DNA from: Croceitalea dokdonensis DOKDO 023
Lineage (GTDB): Bacteria; Bacteroidota; Bacteroidia; Flavobacteriales; Flavobacteriaceae
Reading direction: 5' to 3'
Length of the DNA stretch: 64,000 nt
Assembly (NCBI RefSeq): GCF_001306415.1
Contig: NZ_LDJX01000006.1
Coordinates: 1 to 64,000, forward strand
Shown: piece by piece, positions 1-8,973 of the stretch
Layout of the letters: the number at the start of each line of letters is the position of its first letter
How positions within the stretch are numbered: the first letter of the stretch is position 1
Notes under the pieces: generated by a model
What the model saw: the letters and a program-made list of their open reading frames with translations, nothing else
Database searches by the model: none
Told to the model about the DNA's origin: nothing
Position numbers and translations under genes: made by a program

Positions 1-28
1 CCACATCTGTGAAGGCCTATGATTATTA

Positions 29-105
<77 letters not shown>

Positions 106-157
106 TTTGGCTTGCGCAAAGGAAATACATTTTAACGCAACTTCAAAACATATTCCA

Positions 158-955
158 TTAGTCTTTTTTTACGCTCAACACCAAAACAGGTATGGTGGCA
201 TGAAATTCCGATTTAAGAATGGTGCTCTTTTCCCATAATTTTTTAAAAAAGCCCCGTTTTCTTCTAAAAACACAAAGCATATCCGGATTTTTACTTTGAA
301 AATGTTCCAATACCCCATGGTAGGTGGTGGCGTTTTCTGAAATGATCAAATTTCTGCTAACATCCAGTAAAGCCGTGTTTATCTTTAAATCGTCTTCCGT
401 ATATCCCGGGGTTTTCACCAGCAGTAAGTTTACCTCAGATGCATATTTGTTTTTAATCTCGATCAAAGGAAACAAGATTTTAGACCGTTTTAATATTCCG
501 GACTTAAAAGCGGTTAAAATACTTTTAATGGGTTGGTGAACGGTTCCCTTGGGAACGATTAAGGTAGGGATATCCGTTTGCTTCACCATTCTGCCAGTAG
601 TATTGCCCAAGTACATCTTTTCATCACTATCATTGCTCTTGGGGGCAATGATCATTAAATCTATCTGAAGCTTTTTGGAGATGTCCTTTAAGCCGTCGAT
701 AATGTCACCATTATAGGAGGCTATTTTAATGTCCACACCTTTGGTCTCCATCTCTGCCACAATGCCCTTAATTCTTTCCGTATTGGAGGCAAGCACCTTC
801 TTCTCCACATTTCCAAGGCTGCCAGCTGTGCCCACTATCTGGTACACATCCATTATAAAAACCTTGGCCCCAAAGTCAGCGGCAAAATCTACGGCATATT
901 GTAATGTTTCTTTTGAATCTGGCGAGGTGCCCAAAGGAACCAATATATTATTCAT
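158..955 (-). CDS. Tandem-domain universal stress protein (UspA family)
   Basis: A 265-residue cytoplasmic protein with two Usp folds. The first (about 1-136) starts with the typical strand MNNILVPLGTS and ends with the loop LGNTTGRMVKQTDIP followed by TLIVP (residues 116-135), which resembles the nucleotide-binding loop of ATP-binding Usp proteins. The second half (about 141-265) is more divergent and lacks a clear glycine loop. Such proteins act in stress or energy-limitation responses, but the exact role of this one cannot be read from sequence. It is transcribed away from the GNAT gene at 1009, with a short AT-rich divergent spacer. Confidence 0.88.
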   Translation of the reverse strand: MNNILVPLGTSPDSKETLQYAVDFAADFGAKVFIMDVYQIVGTAGSLGNVEKKVLASNTERIKGIVAEMETKGVDIKIASYNGDIIDGLKDISKKLQIDLMIIAPKSNDSDEKMYLGNTTGRMVKQTDIPTLIVPKGTVHQPIKSILTAFKSGILKRSKILFPLIEIKNKYASEVNLLLVKTPGYTEDDLKINTALLDVSRNLIISENATTYHGVLEHFQSKNPDMLCVFRRKRGFFKKLWEKSTILKSEFHATIPVLVLSVKKD

Positions 956-1008
956 GGTATGGTTATTAAGTTAATCTTTTAAATTTACAATTTAATCAAG
1001 TTTTTCCC

Positions 1009-1509
1009 ATGATTAGACTGGCAAAGTTACCGGAAATAACCCAGATTGTTTCCATTACCAAGGCATGTGCCACATTTATGCAATCCCAGGGCATCTACCA
1101 ATGGAATGAACATTACCCTTCCGAAGCTGCTTTTTTACGGGATGTGGACCGGCAAGAACTGTATGTTTTGTTGGAAACAGAACGTATCATAGGCGCAGTG
1201 GTGGTTTCTACCCAAATGGATACGGAGTACCTTCCTATCCGTTGGTTAACACCATCCATAAACAACTACTACATCCATAGGCTTTGCGTACATCCAGATG
1301 TACAAGGCCGTGGCCACGCCCGCAGATTAATGGATTTTGCGGAGAACATGGCCAAAACAAATAAGGCTGCCTCTGTAAGATTGGACACTTTTTCCCAAAA
1401 CAAACGAAACCAAAGGTTTTATGAAACCAGGGGCTACCAAAAGTTGGGGGACATTTATTTCCCCAAACAAAGCCAAGACCCCTTTCATTGCTATGAACTA
1501 GTTTTGTAG
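1009..1509 (+). CDS. GNAT-family N-acetyltransferase
   Basis: A 166-residue cytoplasmic protein of the GNAT superfamily, which transfers an acetyl group from acetyl-CoA to an amine. The acetyl-CoA binding motif A is clear at residues 91-108: RLCVHPDVQGRGHARRLM contains the Q-x-x-G-x-A pyrophosphate loop in the form QGRGHA. A C-terminal FYETRGYQKLG matches the usual final strand of the fold. The substrate cannot be told. The stop is 4 bases before the MATE exporter start, so the two genes are probably co-transcribed. Confidence 0.87.
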   Translation: MIRLAKLPEITQIVSITKACATFMQSQGIYQWNEHYPSEAAFLRDVDRQELYVLLETERIIGAVVVSTQMDTEYLPIRWLTPSINNYYIHRLCVHPDVQGRGHARRLMDFAENMAKTNKAASVRLDTFSQNKRNQRFYETRGYQKLGDIYFPKQSQDPFHCYELVL

Positions 1510-1513
1510 CCTA

Positions 1514-2854
1514 ATGATTTCAAAAACAGCGGTCACTTTTAAAAACATCAATAGGCTGGCCATACCTGCCACCATCTCCGGGATTGCGGAGCCCATTTTG
1601 TCCATAACGGATACGGCCATTGTAGGGAACATTCCGGTGGACGGACTGGAATCTTTGGCTGCCGCCGGTATAGTAGGTTCCTTTCTTTCCATGTTAATTT
1701 GGGTCTTGGGCCAAACAAGAAGTGCCATTTCTGCCATAATCTCCCAATACTTGGGCGCTGGTAAAATCAAAGAAGTTGAGGATTTACCGGCACAAGCTAT
1801 TTTTTTAAATCTATTGTTAAGCTTGGTCTTACTGCTCGGCACTATTTTTATCGTCGAGGAAATTTTTATGCTCTTTGAGGCAAGCGGTAAAATTTTGGAA
1901 TATTGCATTTCTTACTATTCCATAAGGGTCTGGGGGTTTCCGTTGACCTTGTTCACTTTTGCGGTATTCGGGATTTTTAGGGGGTTGCAGAATACCTTTT
2001 ACCCTATGATCATTGCCATTGTGGGTGCTGTTTTAAATATTGTGCTCGATTTTATTATGGTTTATGGGATAGATGGCCTGGTCCCTGCCATGTATCTAGA
2101 GGGGGCTGCCTGGGCAAGTCTCATTTCCCAAGGCGTAATGGCCTTTTTAGTGTTTTTTCTACTTAATGCCAAAACTGATATTAAACTTAAACTACGGCTG
2201 CCTTTTAATAAGGAGTTGAGGCGGCTGATCTTTATGAGCCTCAACCTCTTTGTACGCGCATTGGCCTTGAACACTGCCCTGATTACTGCGGTTAGGGAAG
2301 CAACGGCACTGGGGGACCGTTTTATTGGCGCACATACCATTGCGATAAACTTATGGTTGTTTTCTGCTTTCTTTATTGATGGTTATGGGGCTGCCGGCAA
2401 CAGTATGGGAGGTAAGCTATTGGGGGAAAAAGACTATAAGGGTCTTTGGGAGCTTGCCAAAATAATTGTCCTATACGGAATGGCGGTAAGCCTCTTTTTA
2501 ATGCTAATCGGGTTGCTGTTTTATCATCCATTAGGCCGTATCTTCTCCAACGAAACCATCGTCCTAAAAACCTTTTACAGCATCTTTTTCATCGTTATCC
2601 TAGGATTGCCCATAAACACCTTGGCCTTTGTTTTTGATGGACTTTTTAAAGGTTTGGGAGAAATGAAATATCTAAGAAATGTGCTATTGTCCGCAACTTT
2701 TTTGGGCTTTTTACCCGCACTTTACCTAGGGAAGTGGGCAGGTTTGGGTTTTTATGCCATTTGGATCGCATTTGTGGTTTGGATGGCAATTAGAGGCGGT
2801 GCCCTAGTCTGGAAGTTTCGCAAAAAATTTAAACCCTTGATTCAAAAAGGTTAA
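1514..2854 (+). CDS. MATE-family efflux transporter (DinF-like)
   Basis: A 446-residue inner-membrane protein with about twelve hydrophobic segments, the normal length for the multidrug and toxic compound extrusion family. Early residues include IPATISGIAEPILSITDTAI, typical of the first helix of the DinF branch, and the two halves show the internal similarity expected of MATE proteins. Members exchange Na+ or H+ for organic cations or other small molecules; the substrate here is unknown. It follows the GNAT gene closely and is followed by a large heptamer repeat. Confidence 0.9.
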   Translation: MISKTAVTFKNINRLAIPATISGIAEPILSITDTAIVGNIPVDGLESLAAAGIVGSFLSMLIWVLGQTRSAISAIISQYLGAGKIKEVEDLPAQAIFLNLLLSLVLLLGTIFIVEEIFMLFEASGKILEYCISYYSIRVWGFPLTLFTFAVFGIFRGLQNTFYPMIIAIVGAVLNIVLDFIMVYGIDGLVPAMYLEGAAWASLISQGVMAFLVFFLLNAKTDIKLKLRLPFNKELRRLIFMSLNLFVRALALNTALITAVREATALGDRFIGAHTIAINLWLFSAFFIDGYGAAGNSMGGKLLGEKDYKGLWELAKIIVLYGMAVSLFLMLIGLLFYHPLGRIFSNETIVLKTFYSIFFIVILGLPINTLAFVFDGLFKGLGEMKYLRNVLLSATFLGFLPALYLGKWAGLGFYAIWIAFVVWMAIRGGALVWKFRKKFKPLIQKG

Positions 2855-2870
2855 CTTAGACCGGTTCTGA

Positions 2871-3016
2871 AACAACCAACAACCAACAACCAACAACCAA
2901 CAACCAACAACCAACAACCAACAACCAACAACCAACAACCAACAACCAACAACCAACAACCAACAACCAACAACCAACAACCAACAACCAACAACCAACA
3001 ACCAACAATCAACAAC
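2871..3016. repeat. Perfect 7-bp tandem repeat (AACAACC)n
   Basis: Nineteen uninterrupted perfect copies of AACAACC run from 2871 to 3003, followed by about two degenerate copies (AACAATC, AACAACA) to about 3016. The block fills most of the spacer between the MATE stop (2854) and the start of the enoyl-CoA hydratase-like gene (3055). Seven is not a multiple of three, so the opposite strand reads as an endless VVGCWLL-type peptide in every frame; those open frames are artefacts. Such a perfect array is prone to slippage, so the copy number may vary between isolates. Confidence 0.97.
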
Positions 3017-3054
3017 AGAAAAGGAATACCACTTGGACTATTGAAACGCAAAAC

Positions 3055-3822
3055 ATGACAACATCATTAAAAAACGGAAGTTTATACACCGCCATTAACA
3101 ATAGGGTTGCCACCATAGAATTTGGCCATCCTGCCAGTAATTCGTTCACCTCAGTACTTTTAAAAAGATTGACGGATGAGCTTTTTAAGGTTTCTGCCCA
3201 TAAAGATGTAGCCGTTATTATTTTAAAGTCCGAAGGGCAGCGGGCCTTCTGTGCCGGAGCGTCTTTTGATGAGCTGCTGGCCATTTCGGACTTGGAGACA
3301 GGGAAGGCATTTTTTAGCGGCTTTGCCCATGTGATCAACGCAATGCGCAGCTGCAAACAACCCATTATTGGCAGAATTCAAGGGAAAACCGTTGGTGGTG
3401 GCGTAGGACTGGCATCGGCCTGTGACTATGTCTATGCCACAGTAGAGGCGTCCATTAAATTGTCCGAAATTTCCATTGGCATTGCTCCCTTGGTCATTGC
3501 TCCCGCCTTGGAACGCAAAGTAGGCACATCCGCCTTGGCAGAAATGGCACTGCATCCCACAGAATGGAAAAATGCCTATTGGGCCAAAGAAAAGGGATTG
3601 TATTCAAAAGTATATGACTCCATTGCGGAAATGGACAAAGAATTGGAGCATCACGCCACCAAACTGGCATCATTTAATGCAGAGGCATTGGCCGTAATGA
3701 AATCTGCGCTTTGGGAAGGAACAGAACATTGGTCTGACCTGCTGATCAAGCGTGCGGCACAGTCTGGTAAATTGGCCATGTCCCAGAACACCAAAGAAGC
3801 TCTTGCGGCATTTAAAAAGTAA
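3055..3822 (+). CDS. Enoyl-CoA hydratase/isomerase-family protein
   Basis: A 255-residue crotonase-fold protein. Oxyanion-hole elements are visible at FCAGASFDEL (about 62-71) and VGGGVGLASACDY (about 113-125). The region normally carrying catalytic glutamates reads LSEISIGIAP (about 138-147) and keeps one Glu, but lacks the PGxGG turn of classical hydratases, so the reaction (hydration, isomerisation or another) is not certain. The ATG at 3055 lies about 38 bases after the heptamer array, which therefore sits where a promoter or 5' leader would be. It is followed by the DUF4199 gene after 34 bases. Confidence 0.85.
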   Translation: MTTSLKNGSLYTAINNRVATIEFGHPASNSFTSVLLKRLTDELFKVSAHKDVAVIILKSEGQRAFCAGASFDELLAISDLETGKAFFSGFAHVINAMRSCKQPIIGRIQGKTVGGGVGLASACDYVYATVEASIKLSEISIGIAPLVIAPALERKVGTSALAEMALHPTEWKNAYWAKEKGLYSKVYDSIAEMDKELEHHATKLASFNAEALAVMKSALWEGTEHWSDLLIKRAAQSGKLAMSQNTKEALAAFKK

Positions 3823-3856
3823 TTTTGTTACCTTAAGGTCCATTAATGAAAACATC

Positions 3857-4333
3857 ATGAAAAAATTTAAAACCGAAATAAAATGGGGCATACTGTTCAC
3901 CCTGGCCCAACTGGCATGGATGTTTCTAGAAAAGGCCCTTGGATGGCATGACACCCATATAGCCAAACATGCCATATACACCAACTTTTTTGCCATCATT
4001 GCCGTGGCCATTTTTGTTTTTGCACTTTTGGAAAAACGCAACAAGGACCTCAACGGTAAAATGACATGGACCCAAGGCTTTGTCTCTGGTATTGTCATAA
4101 GTGTGGTCGTTGCTATTTTAGCACCGCTTGCCCAGTACCTTACCCATGAGTTCATCACCCCCAATTTTTTTAAAAACGCCATAGAACATGCCGTCAACAC
4201 CGTAGGAATGACACCCGAAAATGCGGAAGCCTGGTTTAATTTTAATAGCTATGTGATACAGTCCACCTTTGGCGCTTTGGCCATGGGCGTAGTGACCGCT
4301 GCCATAGTTGCTTTGTTCGTTCGCAAAAAATAA
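3857..4333 (+). CDS. DUF4199-like small membrane protein
   Basis: A 158-residue inner-membrane protein. I chose the ATG at 3857 because the product then begins MKKFKTEIKWGILFTLAQ, the usual start of this family. The open frame extends back to 3752, but that part overlaps the preceding gene. Four hydrophobic segments are visible, around 12-30, 42-60, 75-95 and 133-155, with an acidic and amphipathic stretch between the third and fourth. DUF4199 proteins are widespread in Bacteroidota and have no established function. The gene lies in a run of short membrane-protein genes leading to lpxH. Confidence 0.82.
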   Translation: MKKFKTEIKWGILFTLAQLAWMFLEKALGWHDTHIAKHAIYTNFFAIIAVAIFVFALLEKRNKDLNGKMTWTQGFVSGIVISVVVAILAPLAQYLTHEFITPNFFKNAIEHAVNTVGMTPENAEAWFNFNSYVIQSTFGALAMGVVTAAIVALFVRKK

Positions 4334-4344
4334 AGCTTAGTATC

Positions 4345-4386
4345 TGCCGTTGTTAGTATAGCGAACATACTACGTCCAAAACGGCA
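4345..4386. other. Nested inverted repeat in a spacer
   Basis: TGCCGTT (4345-4351) pairs with AACGGCA (4380-4386), and inside it TAGTAT (4354-4359) pairs with ATACTA (4367-4372), so the RNA could form a two-part hairpin. No clear U-run follows, so it does not look like a simple terminator. It lies between the DUF4199 gene and the tiny open frame at 4401 and could separate or attenuate their expression. That role is inference. Confidence 0.4.
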
Positions 4387-4400
4387 ACCAAATAAAAACT

Positions 4401-4514
4401 ATGGAGATCTTATCGGTACTCAATAGCGACCTTATGCTGCCCATGCTGGCATTGCTGGTCATAGGCGTTTACATTTTTACCCGTATCAGAAACAACAGAA
4501 GGTTTAAACGCTAA
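4401..4514 (+). CDS. Predicted 37-residue single-span membrane protein
   Basis: An ATG at 4401 opens a 38-codon frame ending with TAA at 4514. The product begins MEILSVLNSD, then has a hydrophobic helix LMLPMLALLVIGVYIF (residues 11-26) and ends with a strongly basic tail TRIRNNRRFKR. This is the layout of a small inner-membrane protein with a cytoplasmic positive end. The stop is only 5 bases before the next ATG (4520), and the A-rich sequence AAATAAAAACT precedes the start, which supports translation. I do not recognise a family. Confidence 0.5.
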   Translation: MEILSVLNSDLMLPMLALLVIGVYIFTRIRNNRRFKR

Positions 4515-4519
4515 ACCCC

Positions 4520-4942
4520 ATGAACAGCATAAATTGGTGGCTATTATTTTACGGTCTCTTATTTGCCATAGGTATTCTCTTGGCGTATACCGCTTTTGGG
4601 CAATTGCAGAAAACCCATAGCCTGTTAAAAAATGGCATCAAAACCACGGCTACCATTAAAGAGTTTGTGGTTACCCGAGGCGAAAACAACAACATGTACG
4701 CCCCAGTATTTGAGTATATGGACCGCAGACAAGATCTAAAGAGGTATACCAGCAAGGTAAAATCTTATCCAGCGCCCTATGATATTGGTGAAAAAGTAAA
4801 GATTGTCTATGATAAAAGCGATTCTTCTAAGATGAAGGTGATCTCCTTCTGGGGACTCTATAATGGCAGTGTTATTTTAGGCATGATTGCCGGACCATTT
4901 TTGGTCATCGGTGGTGCTTATTTAGCCTACCAGCTTTTCTAA
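4520..4942 (+). CDS. DUF3592-like membrane protein
   Basis: A 140-residue protein with an N-terminal membrane helix (about 6-26), a soluble beta-rich middle containing the stretch TATIKEFVVTRGENNNMYAP, and a second hydrophobic helix near the C terminus (about 113-138). This helix-beta-helix layout with a DIGEKVKIVYD segment is typical of DUF3592, whose function is unknown. It follows the 37-residue membrane protein by 5 bases and precedes lpxH by 28 bases, so it may be co-transcribed with an envelope gene. Confidence 0.75.
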   Translation: MNSINWWLLFYGLLFAIGILLAYTAFGQLQKTHSLLKNGIKTTATIKEFVVTRGENNNMYAPVFEYMDRRQDLKRYTSKVKSYPAPYDIGEKVKIVYDKSDSSKMKVISFWGLYNGSVILGMIAGPFLVIGGAYLAYQLF

Positions 4943-4970
4943 TGGTTTCATTGGCTATATTTGAAACGGA

Positions 4971-5747
4971 ATGAAAACCATGACCCTTGAACAAGGCAAA
5001 AAAGTCTATTTTGCCAGCGACAACCACTTAGGCGCACCCACCAGTGCCCAAAGCCTTCCCCGTGAGAAAAAGTTTGTGGCATGGCTAGACAGGATTAAAG
5101 CGGATGCGGCTGCCATTTATTTGATGGGAGACCTGTTTGACTTTTGGTTTGAGTATAAAAAGGTGGTTCCAAAGGGTTTTACCCGTACATTAGGAAAGCT
5201 GGCGGAGCTGTCTGATGCCGGTATCAAAATCACTTATTTTGTAGGCAACCATGATCTGTGGATGAATGGTTACTTTGAGGAAGAGCTAAACATTCCTGTT
5301 TTTCACGCCCCACAACGGATCACCATTAACGATACCTCTTTTTTTATAGGACATGGAGATGGTCTTGGCCCTGGGGACAAAGGATTTAAACGCATGAAAA
5401 AGGTGTTCACCAACGGTTTATGTAAATGGTTGTTCCGGTGGTTACATCCAGACCTAGGGGTACAATTGGGACAATACATGTCCGTAAGCAATAAAATGAT
5501 ATCTGGGGATGGGGATGCTACATTTTTGGGGGAGGACAAAGAGTGGTTGGTCCAGTATGCCAAAAGAAAACTGGAAACCCAGCACTCCGATTATTTCGTG
5601 TTTGGCCACCGCCACCTTCCCTTGGAGATTCAGCTCAATGAAAGGTCCAAGTACATTAATTTGGGGGATTGGATCCATTACTATACCTATGCAGTCTTTG
5701 ATGGGGAAAAACTTTCCTTGGAAAAATTGGATGTCCAAAGCCATTAG
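4971..5747 (+). CDS. lpxH: UDP-2,3-diacylglucosamine diphosphatase (LpxH-type)
   Basis: A 258-residue metallophosphoesterase that would cleave UDP-2,3-diacylglucosamine to lipid X and UMP in lipid A synthesis on the inner face of the cytoplasmic membrane. The metal motifs are complete: SDNHLG (residues 16-21), GDLFDFW (53-59), GNHD (92-95), GHGDG (127-131) and FGHRH near 212-216. The last is the paired-histidine motif. Length fits LpxH and related Bacteroidota enzymes. Its last third plus about 80 bases of downstream sequence are found again, decayed, near 9215-9552. Confidence 0.88.
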   Translation: MKTMTLEQGKKVYFASDNHLGAPTSAQSLPREKKFVAWLDRIKADAAAIYLMGDLFDFWFEYKKVVPKGFTRTLGKLAELSDAGIKITYFVGNHDLWMNGYFEEELNIPVFHAPQRITINDTSFFIGHGDGLGPGDKGFKRMKKVFTNGLCKWLFRWLHPDLGVQLGQYMSVSNKMISGDGDATFLGEDKEWLVQYAKRKLETQHSDYFVFGHRHLPLEIQLNERSKYINLGDWIHYYTYAVFDGEKLSLEKLDVQSH

Positions 5748-6170
5748 GCTGATGAAAAACAGTACAACTTTCGGCAGCTGACCCAGATAAATGAATTTCC
5801 TTTTCATTTACGGTCGGAGGACTGTATTTCTGTGATAAACGATAACGGTTGCCCTAAACATGTAATTTTGTTTTTTGTGCCAAGCAGAGGAGAAAACATT
5901 TGATGTTGCTAATGGATTGCTCCCCTAATCCTGCCGTACCTTCCTAAAACTATGCTTTAAATCACCTAAACAATTACCCTCTTCTAAAAAGGGGTGTCCC
6001 CATAAGGCGGCATATTGCCCTTAGTCTACCATAGGTTGGCAAGCCTATACATGGTGATTTGGAACTTCTGAAATAAATATGGTCTTTAATCCCTACCTAC
6101 TCCCTTTACATGAAGTCTATTCTCCCTATCATCAAAGATGGAGAATAGGGCTGGTACCATGTGAACAGAT
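5748..6170. other. Long spacer after lpxH, no convincing gene
   Basis: No gene is supported here. The lpxH frame stays open for 51 codons after its TAG, up to a TGA at 5901-5903, and about the first 75 bases recur in the lpxH-like copy near 9472-9552. A 9-bp inverted repeat (CTATTCTCC at 6117-6125, GGAGAATAG at 6140-6148) lies near the right end. The rest shows stops in all frames and could be decayed coding sequence. Confidence 0.5.
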
Positions 6171-6212
6171 AAAAAAAACAACCCCTGCAAGGGATGTCTT
6201 GCAGGGGTTGTT
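6171..6212 (-). terminator. Strong intrinsic terminator of ppdK
   Basis: A perfect 15-bp stem pairs AACAACCCCTGCAAG (6177-6191) with its complement at 6198-6212 around a 6-base loop. On the minus strand it is followed by a run of eight U residues (complement of 6171-6178). It begins 17 bases beyond the ppdK stop codon and is oriented to end that transcript. Confidence 0.93.
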
Positions 6213-6228
6213 CAGAAATTTTGTATGA

Positions 6229-8973
6229 TTATTGGTTTTGAATGGCGGCTTGTGCCGCAGCAATTCTAGCAATGGGCACCCTAAAGGGAGAACAGCTCAC
6301 ATAATCCATTCCTGTATCGTGACAGAATATCACGGAAGAAGGCTCACCGCCATGCTCTCCACAGATACCCACTTTTAAATTGGGCTTGGCACTACGGCCA
6401 CGTTTGGTGCCTAAATCCACCAATTGTCCCACTCCCTCCCTATCCAAAACCTCAAAGGGGTCGTCCTTAAGGATACCATTTTCTAGATAAACAGACAAAA
6501 ACTTGCCAGCGTCATCCCTAGAGTATCCAAAGGTCATTTGGGTAAGGTCATTGGTTCCAAAGGAGAAAAAGTCTGCCTTTTCGGCGATGGCATCGGCCAT
6601 TAAGGCCGCCCTTGGCACCTCAATCATGGTACCCACGGTAAATTCTACGGTATCGGCATTTTCGGCAAAGACGGTCTCTGCGGTATCCCTGATCAACTTG
6701 GCCTGACTCTCAAACTCTGCCACAGCACCCACCAATGGCACCATGATTTCTGGTTTGGTCTCTATTCCCTTGGATTTAAGGTTTAAGGCCGCTTCCATGA
6801 TGGCACGGGTTTGCATTTCCGTAATTTCTGGATAAGTGATGCCCAAGCGACAGCCCCTATGGCCCAACATGGGGTTGAACTCCTGTAGCTCTGCCACTTT
6901 ATTTTTGACCGCTGCCAAGGATATGTGCAAGTCTTCGGCCAGCTCTTTTTGCGTGGCCAACTGGTGAGGGACAAATTCATGCAATGGGGGGTCTAAAAGC
7001 CTTACCGTTACAGGGTAGCCCTGCATAGCCTCAAAAATACCCTCAAAATCTTGTCGCTGCATGGGCAACAATTCTTCCAAGGCCAGTTTTCTGCCCTTAA
7101 CGGTATCCGCTAAAATCATTTCGCGCATAGCCCTAATACGGTCTATCTCAAAGAACATGTGTTCCGTTCTTGTAAGTCCAATACCCTGTGCACCAAAATC
7201 CCTTGCAATCTTGGCGTCTTTTGGGCTATCCGCATTGGTGCGTACCTGCATGGTGGCGTATTTATTGGAAAGCTCCATGAGCTCGCCAAACTCACCACTT
7301 AAAGACGGTTGCATTGTGGCTACCTTACCTTCAATAATATGGCCTTTGGAACCGTTAAGGGAAATCCAGTCTCCTTCTTGGTAGACATGGTCCCCAACGG
7401 TCATGGTGCGTTTTTTGTAGTTGATTTTCAATGCGCCGGCCCCAGAAACGCAACATTTGCCCATGCCACGGGCAACGACGGCCGCATGGGAGGTCATCCC
7501 GCCCCTAGCGGTCAAAATACCCTTGGCCACGTGCATTCCCTCTAAATCTTCTGGCGAGGTTTCAATACGCACTAAAATAGCGTTCTTGTACTTGGCGGCT
7601 TCATCTGCAAAGAACACAATCTGCCCTGTGGCCGCACCCGGAGAAGCAGGCAAACCTTGTGCAATGATATTAACCCGTTTCAAGGCTTTGGTATCAAAAA
7701 TAGGGTGCAACAATTCGTCCAATTTATTGGCTTCTATTTGGAGTAGAGCTTCTTTTTCCGTAATCTCTCCCTCTTTAAGTAAATCCATGGCAATTTTTAC
7801 CATGGCAGCACCGGTACGTTTGCCATTCCGGGTCTGTAAAATCCAAAGTTTTCCATTTTGAATGGTAAATTCCATGTCCTGCATATCATGGTAATGCCTT
7901 TCCAGCTTTTCTTGATAGCCATAAAGCTCTTTATACATGGTGGGCATCAGTTCTTCTAGAGAAGGGTAATTGTTCAACCTGTCGGTTTCTTCGATCTGCG
8001 CCAACTCGGCCCATCTTCTAGAGCCTATTTGGGTAATTTGTTGTGGGGTACGTACACCGGCAACCACATCCTCTCCCTGTGCATTGATCAAGTATTCCCC
8101 ATTAAACTCGTTCATACCGGTTGCGGCATCCCTTGTAAAGCAAACGCCCGTTCCTGAATTCTCTCCCATGTTACCAAAAACCATGGCCTGTACGTTCACC
8201 GCAGTGCCCCAGTCCGCTGGATAGCCATTTAATTTTCTGTACACCACTGCACGATCACCATTCCAGCTATTAAACACGGCAATTACCGCCCCCCACAGTT
8301 GCTCCCAGGGATCGGATGGAAAATCATGTCCTGTGCTCTTTTTCACGGCATCCTTAAAATCATACACCAAATCCTGCAGGTCTTGGACCGTAAACTGGGT
8401 ATCTAGCTTAATGTGTCTTTTTGCTTTTAGGCGGTCAATAATTTCTTCAAAAGGATCTTCATCTTCCTTGGTTTCTGGTTTCATTCCCAAAACCACACTA
8501 CCGTACATCTGTACAAAGCGCCGGTAAGAATCCCACGCAAAACGTTCATTCTTGGTACGCGCTACCAATCCTAAAATGGAATCGTCGTTTAAACCAAGGT
8601 TCAGCACCGTATCCATCATACCCGGCATGGAAACCCTTGCGCCTGAGCGGACAGAAAGTAACAAAGGGTTCTTGTTGTCTCCAAAAGTGGTTTCCATTAT
8701 ATGTTCAATCCCAGCCACTGCGGCCTCCACTTCCTCCTTTAATAATTGAATTACACCGTCCCGTCCAATCTCATTATAGGTGGTACACACCTGCGTGGTT
8801 ATGGTAAATCCTGGTGGTACGGGAATCCCCAGGTTACTCATTTCGGCAAGGTTGGCCCCTTTGCCGCCCAATAGGTTCTTCATGGTTCTATCCCCATCGG
8901 TCTTTTGGGTGCCAAAATGGTAGACTTGTTTTTTGGTGTTTACTATTGTTTCCATATTTACGGTTTTTGTCAT
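6229..8973 (-). CDS. ppdK: Pyruvate, phosphate dikinase
   Basis: A 914-residue cytoplasmic enzyme of normal PPDK length that interconverts pyruvate, ATP and phosphate with phosphoenolpyruvate, AMP and pyrophosphate. The N-terminal ATP-grasp part includes NLLGGKGANLAEM (33-45) and LLSVRSGARVSMPGM (105-119). The swivelling phosphohistidine domain has GGMTSHAAVVARG (491-503) with the phosphorylated His at 496. The C-terminal PEP/pyruvate barrel ends with GICGEHGGEP (869-878), carrying the catalytic cysteine. The start may be the second Met (METIVNTKK, codon at 8955). The gene stands alone with its own strong terminator. Confidence 0.97.
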   Translation of the reverse strand: MTKTVNMETIVNTKKQVYHFGTQKTDGDRTMKNLLGGKGANLAEMSNLGIPVPPGFTITTQVCTTYNEIGRDGVIQLLKEEVEAAVAGIEHIMETTFGDNKNPLLLSVRSGARVSMPGMMDTVLNLGLNDDSILGLVARTKNERFAWDSYRRFVQMYGSVVLGMKPETKEDEDPFEEIIDRLKAKRHIKLDTQFTVQDLQDLVYDFKDAVKKSTGHDFPSDPWEQLWGAVIAVFNSWNGDRAVVYRKLNGYPADWGTAVNVQAMVFGNMGENSGTGVCFTRDAATGMNEFNGEYLINAQGEDVVAGVRTPQQITQIGSRRWAELAQIEETDRLNNYPSLEELMPTMYKELYGYQEKLERHYHDMQDMEFTIQNGKLWILQTRNGKRTGAAMVKIAMDLLKEGEITEKEALLQIEANKLDELLHPIFDTKALKRVNIIAQGLPASPGAATGQIVFFADEAAKYKNAILVRIETSPEDLEGMHVAKGILTARGGMTSHAAVVARGMGKCCVSGAGALKINYKKRTMTVGDHVYQEGDWISLNGSKGHIIEGKVATMQPSLSGEFGELMELSNKYATMQVRTNADSPKDAKIARDFGAQGIGLTRTEHMFFEIDRIRAMREMILADTVKGRKLALEELLPMQRQDFEGIFEAMQGYPVTVRLLDPPLHEFVPHQLATQKELAEDLHISLAAVKNKVAELQEFNPMLGHRGCRLGITYPEITEMQTRAIMEAALNLKSKGIETKPEIMVPLVGAVAEFESQAKLIRDTAETVFAENADTVEFTVGTMIEVPRAALMADAIAEKADFFSFGTNDLTQMTFGYSRDDAGKFLSVYLENGILKDDPFEVLDREGVGQLVDLGTKRGRSAKPNLKVGICGEHGGEPSSVIFCHDTGMDYVSCSPFRVPIARIAAAQAAIQNQ

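Noticed and set aside
2871-3016. CRISPR array
   Set aside because: The unit is 7 bp with no spacers and no cas genes nearby.
2804-3051. Minus-strand open frames rich in VVGCWLL
   Set aside because: They are produced by the 7-bp tandem repeat, which reads as the same cyclic peptide in all three frames.
6503-8749. Several plus-strand frames inside ppdK
   Set aside because: They are antisense shadows of a complete, strongly conserved gene.
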